Origin: an uncultured Pseudomonadota bacterium
GTDB taxonomy: Bacteria > Pseudomonadota > Alphaproteobacteria > RUG11792
Assembly (NCBI GenBank): GCA_902773285.1
Contig: CACYDS010000009.1
Span: forward strand, 1 to 37,996
DNA length: 37,996 nt
Direction of reading: 5' to 3'
Position numbers and translations under genes: made by a program. Below the pieces are notes generated by a model, which made no database searches, was not told the origin of the DNA, and worked only from the letters and a program-made list of their open reading frames with translations. The stretch's first letter is position 1; each line of letters begins with the position of its first letter. Positions 10,601 to 17,161 of the stretch are shown in pieces.

Positions 10601-11294
10601 TGACAGCGAAGATATGAAATTCAATTCGTTTGGGTATGATACGATGCTGAGGCCTACAATTTTCCTGGGACTTCAACACAATAATCTTAGGTATAAAGGC
10701 GATAAATATGGCATCAATGGTTATTTTGGCGGCGCCAAAGCATCACTGTATGCCAAAAATCAGGTTCTTGAAGTGTTTGGGCTATATGAACAATTCAACA
10801 CCAGAGCTACGTTGCCAGCGAATTACTCAGGTTCATATCAAAAAATTAAGGCTAAGACCCATATATTGAATTTGGGGGCAAAATATGCCATAGACGTTAA
10901 ATTACACCAAAACCTATATATTCGTCCTAATGTATCCTTGGGCTATGCATTTATGTGGTCTCCTGCATTTACTGGATATAACGAAGCTAGTCATAAATTG
11001 CGCAATCGCCATATGATTTCTGTGGCGCCTGGCGTTAGCCTTATTCGAAGGCAGGGAGATTGGCTCATTCGAGGATTTGTAGCATATCATCGCAAATTCG
11101 GCACGAAAGGGCGAACGAAAGCGACAGGAGTGTCTATGAAAACAGATCTGACCAAAAAGAGATTCTTAGAATATGGAGCGGAAGTCACAAAAGATAATAT
11201 AGCTAACAACACAAGCGCGAGCCTAAAACTATCAAGGAAAACCTTTGGTATCCGCGGATTTAAGGCAACGATATCTGTCGGCATAAAGTTCTAA
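7674..11294 (+). CDS. Autotransporter (type V) outer-membrane beta-barrel protein
   Basis: A 1206-residue classical autotransporter. It starts with a Sec signal peptide (hydrophobic LLIIILLGMLP, likely cleavage after QADA near residue 24) and an acidic Ser/Glu/Pro-rich stretch. A long passenger of about 900 residues follows, rich in Gly, Asn, Thr and Asp with short beta-strand repeats, as in a right-handed beta-helix. The last 260 residues or so are a 12-strand-type barrel with alternating pattern and end in ISVGIKF; the terminal Phe is the usual BamA recognition feature. The barrel begins near the Lys-rich linker KKTKKYRIWNK. The ATG has a strong GGGGAGGA site seven nucleotides upstream. No catalytic motif or RGD was recognised, so adhesion is only an inference. 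The 278 nt upstream hold no other gene. It would depend on BamA, encoded 10 kb downstream. Confidence 0.9.
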   Translation: MSRTYRLLIIILLGMLPIYQADAGDSTDTEEVAGNSSEESEEPVEPQLYDFHDILTLEEGSQVIFGTGLFRSTSGLVNYTNKVQLRPNSTLTLRAGDGENTGVFHNYGRCEMYKNSKITGGGTIFEHGRFEDDNANNVRASQNKADYERGYIIDYYDTQQDLTTDQEIQNAAYYDLVNNEDAPIRKFKIYYMGCGIFTTSKELGDPSIQATDFAEITDSMRGTDNQGKIDSSIIFKRDALDFNQTAGSIDTAYDLRTLSNDYGSLGTIHISDQTDDIKSSFFSIRGFDTEDAGHDCSGTDGSTYFKFGRNLDRDVWVPKVDDKVVLGKTMPDTENAAAYEQDIMDTLNTSAENNDNLFAYKDWEPNDPVTTYHGDNSWFNGVYKLKRGAIIVKNTAGMFGGRVELGDADVYESPTGAGTGTLALHRDLVAGNEDAKNFIKNVRPTEFEWEGGAKDEYNKPDIYMNGNSTLFFNLQPDQNGNQIFSFYGNITGTERDRLIFEQGEVRIKGDCSGFKGSIAVTPGAKFEVRSSDAGSSSTYQGKFPNANIYQVYGADAGENAGKFVTNPTAVTSVDTATMENVTINNGIMELNNAGSEDGGKITLKSANIESTAMTTLNDESNIKDTVIRGVLVAKGDMTVENTTLEGGVLVLDNATLTTDNMTAGSTIASWGNGNYRDVVNIGANVGAGAGYFRITQQHTLKLFSDYNVTTGEADYINVANSVANIQTAGGIAVAGMNFNEMPTNDQYVFKIYDGAGHTDNMPVTIGGSYNGGDPVFDVYVNGTFNPTNTNPINGINAGGIDNVGDTKLDYNVTNNAQKVTTYLDNGVRILEFGNGNIYKVEGQSAGRYGNVVLTKYLTDRSVVADVVQSGAISSIALNIGDTISDADDILNSSIFSNSEAALLDSEVKTRGTSGGTSSTNEESQTEKHHRNDALPLSEKKTKKYRIWNKTFGEHDAIDLRGSSNMSMNEAGTILGFDSEDMKFNSFGYDTMLRPTIFLGLQHNNLRYKGDKYGINGYFGGAKASLYAKNQVLEVFGLYEQFNTRATLPANYSGSYQKIKAKTHILNLGAKYAIDVKLHQNLYIRPNVSLGYAFMWSPAFTGYNEASHKLRNRHMISVAPGVSLIRRQGDWLIRGFVAYHRKFGTKGRTKATGVSMKTDLTKKRFLEYGAEVTKDNIANNTSASLKLSRKTFGIRGFKATISVGIKF

Positions 11295-11299
11295 GGGAA

Positions 11300-11332
11300 A
11301 AGGTGAATGGACTATGCTCCATTCAAGCCTTA
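11300..11332. terminator. Bidirectional terminator hairpin after the autotransporter gene
   Basis: TGAATGGA (11304-11311) pairs with TCCATTCA around a CTATGC loop, and AAGG/CCTT extends the stem past a two-base bulge. On the minus strand the hairpin is followed by CCTTTTCC. It lies between the autotransporter stop and the convergent decayed gene. The U-tract is weak. Confidence 0.5.
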
Positions 11333-12810
11333 TTTCATCAAATAATCCATTAACTCATGAAAATTTTGAGGAGTTAACTTTGCGGGTTGTTCCGTTGAAA
11401 TTTTACGCAACACTTCAGGTATAGAGAGCTTTTGTTCGTGCAATTTTATTGCATTGTATAAAGCATATATGTGGTTAGACAAATCTGTATATTCTCTATG
11501 TTGAAACTCTTCTTTTATTAATTCATCTGAACAATTTGCATATTGTTCGCTTACCTCATCATAATCATACAATCGTAACACCTCCAGCGATTGCAGCGAT
11601 TGTCGCATATCTGTTACATTTTGCTTCTTCACCAACAAATCCGCCAAACAAGTTGAAACTAATATTCTGTATATTTCCCAAAGTCTCAATGCCTTGCTGT
11701 AATCAAATATCGTTTCAATATACAGCGAAAAAAGCTCAGGATTTGAATTTCCGGTCCTTGTTTTTGTCTTTACCATCCAAGCATGTTCTATCATATGGGC
11801 AATTTCATGTATTAGGAAAACCTCAGCATCTGTAGTCGACATGTACGTTAATTTTAAGCAGTAGTTATCAGTGATTTTCTCCGGATCCATAAATCTCAAT
11901 TGGATTTTTTTAAGCCACTCTTCATATTTTTGTTGATCTTGAGGATCATCAAACTTATATTTTTCCTTTTCTGCATCAGCTTCAGTCATGCGTAAAAGCT
12001 CGGCGGCATCAGATACTTCACTGTGGATCGCCTAATCTATGTATGAATTCTTCGCCTCATCATCCTCGTTTTCATATACATATAATTCCATCCATCTGCC
12101 TTTACTCTCAATTTCCTTAAAATCAGTCGGGGACGCACAAATCTTTGTGTTTATTGGGCTTTTTTGTAAATTCTACACATTCAGATTACTGGTGTTCGTT
12201 AATGCGTTTCAAACCAACATATAGCATCATATCCATTGTCATACTCAGGTTGCTGTTCTCTGGCTAGTTTCTCATAATAACTTGCTTTCTCTGCTTCATT
12301 CAGTTCTTCAGAATGCTCTGGATCTAGATATACAACACCAGAGCTCCCCGGCTTGATTATCCGCAAATACGGCGGGACGTCCTCAAGCCCATACGAAATG
12401 ACGTCTACACACGATCCTGAATCAACTGTCCATTCAGCATATGTAAATTCCGTCTTAGCAATTGCTCTTTCAACAACTCCTATCAGATACTCTCCAATCT
12501 CTCCACTATCTTGGAGCAATTTTTTATAAAAGTCTTTAGCCCTATTTTTTACCAAAGATCAATCTATTTCTGCTTCTGGTTAGCTACTATTAGTCAATTT
12601 TTCAATCTTTTTTCTTGTTTGTTCTAACGGCAGTAGCAGGCAAAGCATCTGCCTCACGTCATCGCTAATCCACTTATACCTACTTTTGTTGTCCTAAAAG
12701 AACTTTACCGGGTCTTTAGCGAACAACTTAAATTCACTATCCATAGTGTGGCAAGTGGCCACACAGCACAACACAACCAATAATCTCAATATACCCCTGA
12801 TATTCATCAT
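11330..12810 (-). pseudogene. Decayed secreted protein with an HExxH metalloprotease motif
   Basis: Reading leftwards from 12810, an intact Sec signal peptide is seen (MMNIRGILRLLVVLCCVAT..), then FKLFAKDPVKFF and a TAG at 12696-12694. The same frame continues for about 150 codons to 12199, interrupted by TAA at 12582-12580 and TGA at 12561-12559, and ends at a TAA. A change of frame then leads through an open stretch including GRWMELYVYENEDDEAKNSY to a TAG near 12034, and on without a break to 11330. The last part (about 230 residues) carries HEIAHMIEH, a zincin-type zinc-binding motif, in a helical context. The original protein would have been about 490 residues. Stops of all three kinds plus a frameshift mean decay, not recoding. 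The fragments at 11330-11989 and 12199-12555 could still be translated from internal starts. The original function is inferred from the motif only. Confidence 0.75.
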
Positions 12811-12909
12811 AAAGTTCAAAGCTATAAAAACACCCGTCAGTATTATAACTTGTAAAAAGCTCTCTGTCACTCAATATTGTTATGAGCTTATACAGGATAC
12901 GAAAAAAGT

Positions 12910-12939
12910 TTGACTGATTTGAAAATTTTGTGTTATCAT
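12910..12939 (+). promoter_or_regulatory. Promoter of the tRNA with anticodon CAU
   Basis: TTGACT (12910-12915) and TATCAT (12934-12939) are 18 nt apart, and the -10 ends 13 nt before the mature tRNA. Both boxes match five of six consensus positions, as usual for a stable-RNA promoter. Confidence 0.65.
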
Positions 12940-12952
12940 TTTTGCAAAGAGT

Positions 12953-13029
12953 GGGTCTTTAGTTCAGTTGGTTAGAACCCTCCGCTCATAACGGAGTTGT
13001 CGTAGGTTCGAGTCCTACAGGACCCACCA
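12953..13029 (+). tRNA. tRNA with anticodon CAU, probably tRNA-Ile2 (lysidine type)
   Basis: A 77-nt cloverleaf with encoded CCA. The acceptor stem GGGTCTT/AGGACCC, D-stem GTTC/GAAC, anticodon stem CTCCG/CGGAG with loop CTCATAA, and T-stem GTAGG/CCTAC all pair. The anticodon is CAU. The first pair is G-C, so it is not the initiator. The G1-C72 stem and CTCATAA loop look more like tRNA-Ile2, whose C34 is changed to lysidine by TilS to read AUA, than elongator tRNA-Met, but the assignment is not certain. It converges on bioD, whose stop is 16 nt away. Confidence 0.9.
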
Positions 13030-13045
13030 ATTTTCGCTGAAATTT

Positions 13046-13636
13046 TTATAAAGTGAGTGCGGTTTTTATGCTCGTAGGAATGGGCTCGTTTGATACTGCT
13101 GTCAGGTCCGTTAGCGTGGCTAAGACTTTACATCTTGAAAAATGCTCTATTGTATCAATTAGCGTCGTGTTGCCGTTCAAGATGATACCTAAGATATCAA
13201 TGTTCCGTGCTCTTAAAACCCCGATGGTCAAGAATATATGATTTAAAAATCCTAATTTAGATTTCGCCACTATTAATGCCTTTGCATTCAGAAAATTGAT
13301 TAAATCAGCCATCATTATGTTTTTGGTAATTGGCACGAGAGCGCCGCCGGCCCCTTCAATCACTGTATTATTTGGGGGGCATTGTCTCTTTATGGTATCT
13401 ACATCAATATCTATTCCTTCAAGATGTGCCGCATCATATACCGATAGTGGCGCCTTCAGTCTATATGCGTTAGGAATAATATGTGTTGTCGGAGAAAACT
13501 GAATGATTGTATTAGCATCCGAATCATCACCGGTCTGTATCGGCTTAAAATAGGAAGCCGCAGTATTTTTGCAGATCCATGCAGAAGTTATTGTTTTTCC
13601 GATATCTGTATCAGTCCCTGTGACGAATATATTCAT
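13046..13636 (-). CDS. bioD: Dethiobiotin synthetase BioD
   Basis: BioD makes dethiobiotin from 7,8-diaminopelargonic acid, CO2 and ATP, the step before BioB in biotin synthesis. The 196-residue protein opens with the family P-loop GTDTDIGKT (7-15), then KPIQTG (31-36, with the Lys that binds the carbamate) and EGAGGALVPI (94-103), followed by the LIVAKSKLGFLNH segment. It is somewhat shorter than the usual 220-240 residues, mainly at the C-terminal end. No other bio gene is in the window, so it is either part of a scattered pathway or a leftover. It lies downstream of a small gene and tssG on the same strand, with 53 nt between it and the small gene. Confidence 0.9.
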   Translation of the reverse strand: MNIFVTGTDTDIGKTITSAWICKNTAASYFKPIQTGDDSDANTIIQFSPTTHIIPNAYRLKAPLSVYDAAHLEGIDIDVDTIKRQCPPNNTVIEGAGGALVPITKNIMMADLINFLNAKALIVAKSKLGFLNHIFLTIGVLRARNIDILGIILNGNTTLIDTIEHFSRCKVLATLTDLTAVSNEPIPTSIKTALTL

Positions 13637-13689
13637 GCAGCACCTTGCTCGAAACTATATCTCTTATCTTATCAAAGAACAGAGCAATG

Positions 13690-14025
13690 TTATTTGCTAA
13701 TACAACAAGGCATAACAAAAAACGCTATAAGAGAATCACGCGTGGCAGTAGCTGGATCTAATTGTCCAGATTTTATCGAAAGTTCATTATTAATCACGCG
13801 TTGAAATATCTCTTGTTGTAATTTCGCACCTAGCCCACCATTTATCAACCTTTTTTCCAGGATTTTATGTATAAGCATTGCGTTTGCGGAAGCTTCGGTT
13901 TCATTTAATCCATCGTTTAGAGTGATAGAAGGGAAATTTTTAGACACAGCCATTGATGGCTTCTTTTCTTTCTCGGGCAAAGTATCATGAAGCTGTCCGA
14001 AAATATCATTTTGCATAATCTTCAT
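13690..14025 (-). CDS. Small protein of unknown function coupled to tssG
   Basis: A 111-residue protein I do not recognise. It has no signal peptide or membrane segment. The first 45 residues are polar and Lys/Glu/Pro-rich and look unstructured; residues of about 45-100 form one or two amphipathic helices (ANAMLIHKILEKRL, KLQQEIFQRVINNE). The start lies two nucleotides after the tssG stop, so the two are almost surely translated together and it may be a type VI secretion accessory protein. A faint likeness of the helical part to the rod-binding domain of FlgJ was considered but is not convincing, and no flagellar gene is present. The C-terminus ends in CCISK. Confidence 0.6.
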   Translation of the reverse strand: MKIMQNDIFGQLHDTLPEKEKKPSMAVSKNFPSITLNDGLNETEASANAMLIHKILEKRLINGGLGAKLQQEIFQRVINNELSIKSGQLDPATATRDSLIAFFVMPCCISK

Positions 14026-14027
14026 AA

Positions 14028-14999
14028 CTAAACACTCTCTGTAAAAAATGCACTTTTGGAACTGTGCATCCCGAATATAAATGTATTCTTATTTAAACTA
14101 TTATCTCCATTAAGCAATGTTTCCTTCACTAGGCATTTATCCAAAAAGAAATGGAGCTTGACAGCAACACCATGTGGAACGTAAAGGCATATGATTTCCT
14201 TCATTTTTTGAAGAGCAGAAAACGTTTGATCTTTTGAATATTTTTTGGGCAGAAACTTTGCATACTGCTCAAAATCCAAAGCCCCAATTAAAACCGTTAT
14301 ACCTTTCGTCGCATCCCAAATTTTATCTCCCAATAGACAGGTTTTCCCCAATTTATTATGCCTCCCTTTTTTTCCAATAGACATCCGCTCTCCGAGAGGA
14401 GCTTGTATAAAACCGCCCTCAAATTGGCGAATTTCTATTGGCACTTTAAAAAAGCTTTCTAGAATAGCTTTCAAACCAGCACTAGATCTCGTGCGACGCC
14501 AAAACAAATTTTGAACAGAAACCTTAAATTGTTCCGGGATCATCCCGGCTTTTGACTTCATATTTAATTCTAATCCAGATAAGCTAAAAATTATGTTTCC
14601 TATGACAGAATTTTCAATCGGGCTTGACAGGGTTTCAATATTTTGACGTTTCAAAAACGCATATCTTAGCGAAAGTATTTTGCTATTGTATATATCAAAA
14701 TAATCGTACAACGCACCGCGTGTTGTACGCTCATAACTTAAAAACTCTTCTGTATAACTGTCTGGTATTGGACTTTCAATTCCAACAATACCATTCATAT
14801 TCACATGTATCTCCGCAAGGCCATCTTTTATGCCCTCAACCTTTGAGACGTCTATGTACTTCGATGTATAATTCACGTTTGATTTGATGTCGACAAACTT
14901 AATTTCGCATCTTTTTAGCGCAACATCTAACGCCTTCACAAATGAGAACTTTTCAGCCTCATATATAAATCTTTCTAAAAGTGAATCAGCCTTTGCCAC
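14028..14999 (-). CDS. tssG: Type VI secretion baseplate subunit TssG
   Basis: TssG (ImpH/VasB) is a wedge component of the T6SS baseplate, binding TssF and TssK and docking the sheath on the membrane complex. The 323-residue protein keeps the family landmarks in order: GIESPIPDSYTEEF (73-86, the GP.GPLP...TE box), ALYDYFDIYNSKILSLRYAF (96-115), FFKVPIEIRQFEGGFI (183-198), then NKLGKTCLLGDKIWDATKGI (215-234) and FEQYAKFLP (243-251). The usual C-terminal LGWTTWLG box is replaced by a weaker NKNTFIFG. It starts with GTG after a GGATGGGGA site, 33 nt past the initiator tRNA on the same strand, so it may ride on that transcript. The usual partners tssE, tssF and tssK are not adjacent. Confidence 0.85.
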   Translation of the reverse strand: MAKADSLLERFIYEAEKFSFVKALDVALKRCEIKFVDIKSNVNYTSKYIDVSKVEGIKDGLAEIHVNMNGIVGIESPIPDSYTEEFLSYERTTRGALYDYFDIYNSKILSLRYAFLKRQNIETLSSPIENSVIGNIIFSLSGLELNMKSKAGMIPEQFKVSVQNLFWRRTRSSAGLKAILESFFKVPIEIRQFEGGFIQAPLGERMSIGKKGRHNKLGKTCLLGDKIWDATKGITVLIGALDFEQYAKFLPKKYSKDQTFSALQKMKEIICLYVPHGVAVKLHFFLDKCLVKETLLNGDNSLNKNTFIFGMHSSKSAFFTESV

Positions 15000-15031
15000 T
15001 TAAATCCCCATCCGGCATCTGATAAAAAAAT

Positions 15032-15108
<77 letters not shown>

Positions 15109-15206
15109 ATATTCCTTGTTAACCCTATTATATATCGTTCAATTGCTAGGCACAACAAAATTTATAATTTTTTTCAGATGCAAATTAATATTAACACCAT
15201 TACACT

Positions 15207-15252
15207 ATTCCCCCTGGATGCACCATAACAAAGTGCATCGGGGGAATTTTTT
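15207..15252 (+). terminator. Strong plus-strand terminator with no obvious gene
   Basis: ATTCCCCC (15207-15214) pairs with GGGGGAAT (15240-15247), and after a TG bulge GATGCAC (15217-15223) pairs with GTGCATC (15233-15239). The plus-strand copy is followed directly by T6; the minus-strand copy has no T-run. The nearest plus-strand gene upstream is the tRNA at 12953, so the transcript it would end is unknown. Confidence 0.7.
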
Positions 15253-15284
15253 GCTCAAAACTCAATTAACTCAGAGTAATTTTT

Positions 15285-16067
15285 TTACTTTATAACTGAT
15301 TCTATAGCTGGAAGCAACTGTTCGGCAGAGGAAAGACGCAACATTGTTGCCTTACCATCCTTTAATGTAAATATTGCAGGCACTAACGGCAATTTCATGC
15401 TCTCGGCCAATCTGCCATTTTCTGCCAACTTTTTATCGCAATCATCCATCATACCTTCTATTTCCTTATTATCCAAACCGGCTGCTTTCAACGACGATTC
15501 GATGAATTTCTTGTCTATATCTCCCTTGCTTGAAGTCACATGCTCAATAAACTTTATGGCCTTTTCTGCACTTTTCTCGTATACGGCCAAATAGACCTTT
15601 GCAAGAGTTACAGAATCGTTGCCCAAAACCGCGACAGGAAGCACCTTAAAGCACAGATCCTTCTTTGCCTTCACTAAGTTCAACATTTGTTTTTGTATCT
15701 CGACGCAGGCTTTCTCCAATGGATCGATGAAACAAATCACTGATGCCTTGGATTCAAGCTTCCCAAACTTCATAGCTAATTTAGTAATATCTGCACTTTT
15801 ATCGGATACAGTCTGTTCAATTTTTTTCAATTCATCCTCGCGCTGTTTTGCTATTCCCTCTCCCATAGCATTCATAACAAGTTGAGGATTTTGTTTTACT
15901 GTATCAACTATTATACCTCGGACTTTTTCATCAAAAGTTGCGCTTTCAGCCACTGATGATGGCTTCTTGGGGCAAAAATATGCGGCAGACGCCACTATTA
16001 ATGCCAAAATAGACACGATTATAGAAGCTTTACAACCGCATCCAGAACATTTTTGTTTGTTTTCCAT
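15285..16067 (-). CDS. Membrane-anchored DsbA-fold protein with a degenerate active site
   Basis: This 260-residue protein resembles the DsbA/Com1 family of periplasmic thioredoxin-fold oxidoreductases. It has a short cytosolic N-terminus with a Cys cluster (CSGCGC, about 7-12), one membrane segment (about 14-32), a helical stalk (about 45-105), and a thioredoxin-like domain opening with KASVICFIDPLEKAC. In active relatives this position reads ..F.D..CpyC; here the pair is replaced by EKAC (118-121), leaving only the second Cys. The cis-proline loop is kept as LPLVPAIFTL. A helical insertion with KAAGLDNKEIEGMM matches the DsbA alpha domain. It probably no longer acts as a dithiol oxidase and may be a chaperone or monothiol enzyme. 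The ATG at 16067 is chosen over TTG at 16079. Confidence 0.7.
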   Translation of the reverse strand: MENKQKCSGCGCKASIIVSILALIVASAAYFCPKKPSSVAESATFDEKVRGIIVDTVKQNPQLVMNAMGEGIAKQREDELKKIEQTVSDKSADITKLAMKFGKLESKASVICFIDPLEKACVEIQKQMLNLVKAKKDLCFKVLPVAVLGNDSVTLAKVYLAVYEKSAEKAIKFIEHVTSSKGDIDKKFIESSLKAAGLDNKEIEGMMDDCDKKLAENGRLAESMKLPLVPAIFTLKDGKATMLRLSSAEQLLPAIESVIK

Positions 16068-16198
16068 AAATTTTTCCAAAAAAACAACTAGGTCTACATA
16101 ACTTCATCTTATAACAAATTTGCCCGAATCCATAAATAAATCTCATAAAGGAAGATGTTTTTCACAAGATGCATTCGCACCCTTAAACGCACCAGATA

Positions 16199-16207
16199 TG
16201 ATATACT
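16199..16207 (+). promoter_or_regulatory. Extended -10 element of the SPFH gene
   Basis: TGATATACT, a TGn extension plus TATACT, ends 31 nt before the ATG at 16239. No strong -35 box is seen. Confidence 0.45.
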
Positions 16208-16238
16208 ACAAATAGCGGCAGTTTTTTGAGCTTATATC

Positions 16239-17135
16239 ATGATTTCGTACGTCATCATTGCAGTTGTATTGTTGTTAGTTTGCAGCACAATCTTCATTGT
16301 GGATCAGCAAACTTGCGCAATCATAGAGCGGCTTGGCAAATTTCAAAGACTTGCCTACCCAGGACTAAATTTTAAAATTCCATTTATTGAAAACAAGCGC
16401 GCAAGTCTTTCAATGCGGATACATCAGCTTGAAGTGGTCGTGGAAACAAAAACTAAGGATAATGTGTTTGTTAAGGCGGTTATCGCTGTACAATACAGAG
16501 TTCTTCAGTCGAAAATTTATGAAGCATTTTATATGCTCCAGGATCCAGTTGGACAAATAACATCATTTGTCTTTGATTTAGTGAGAGCGCAAGTGCCAGC
16601 TATGGACTTAGATGACGTTTTTTCTCGCAAAGACGATATAGCAGATGCAGTAAAAGAAGAGCTTGAAACGCCAATGGCTGATTTTGGGTATGAGATCATT
16701 AAGGCTTTAGTAACAGATATCGACCCGGATGCTAATGTCAAATCCGCTATGAACGAAATAAATACCGCCCAAAGATTGAGAGTGGCCGCCACAGAAAAAG
16801 GGGAAGCCGAAAAGATTTTAAAAGTAAAACAAGCTGAAGCCGAGGCAGAAGCTTGTATTCTACACGGAAAAGGTGTTGCTGGTCAGAGGCAGGCGATTAT
16901 AGAGGGTTTATGTCAATCTGTTGATGAATTTGTAAAGCAAACTGGAACGACGCCGGCACACGTGATGGATATGGTTTTGCTAATACAATACATAGATACA
17001 TTAAAGGATATAGGCTCAAATTCGAAATCGAGTGTGGTGTTTGTTCCTCATAACCCAGGAAATTTTTCATCGCTAGGAGAACAGTTGCGTGAAACAATCT
17101 TCGCATCTGATCTTTTGAAAAACTCAAAAAAGTAA
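16239..17135 (+). CDS. SPFH/stomatin-family membrane protein (QmcA-like)
   Basis: A 298-residue member of the SPFH (stomatin, prohibitin, flotillin, HflK/C) family, probably a paraslipin close to QmcA. It has one N-terminal membrane segment (about 2-20), then the family opening VDQQTCAIIERLGKFQRL and YPGLNFKIPFIE, an SPFH domain with KTKDNVFVKAVIAVQYRV, and a long coiled-coil region rich in Ala, Glu and Lys (RVAATEKGEAEKILKVKQAE). These proteins form ring-shaped membrane scaffolds, often linked to FtsH or NfeD proteins. No NfeD partner is next to it, and none of the HflK/HflC pair structure is seen. It converges on ffh with 26 nt between the stops. Confidence 0.88.
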   Translation: MISYVIIAVVLLLVCSTIFIVDQQTCAIIERLGKFQRLAYPGLNFKIPFIENKRASLSMRIHQLEVVVETKTKDNVFVKAVIAVQYRVLQSKIYEAFYMLQDPVGQITSFVFDLVRAQVPAMDLDDVFSRKDDIADAVKEELETPMADFGYEIIKALVTDIDPDANVKSAMNEINTAQRLRVAATEKGEAEKILKVKQAEAEAEACILHGKGVAGQRQAIIEGLCQSVDEFVKQTGTTPAHVMDMVLLIQYIDTLKDIGSNSKSSVVFVPHNPGNFSSLGEQLRETIFASDLLKNSKK

Positions 17136-17161
17136 CGGATCACGATCTCAACAAGCAGGAT

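Noticed and set aside
11330..12810. Stop-codon recoding (UGA as Trp or stop readthrough) as an explanation of the interrupted metalloprotease-like gene
   Set aside because: TAG, TAA and TGA all occur, a frameshift is needed too, and every other gene in the window ends normally at the same codons and uses TGG for Trp.
12953..13029. Initiator tRNA identity for the tRNA at 12953
   Set aside because: It has a paired G1-C72 and a different stem pattern; the true initiator with C1-A72 is at 15032-15108.
13690..14025. FlgJ rod-binding domain or other flagellar protein
   Set aside because: Only a loose helical likeness; no flagellar genes are nearby and the gene is coupled to tssG.
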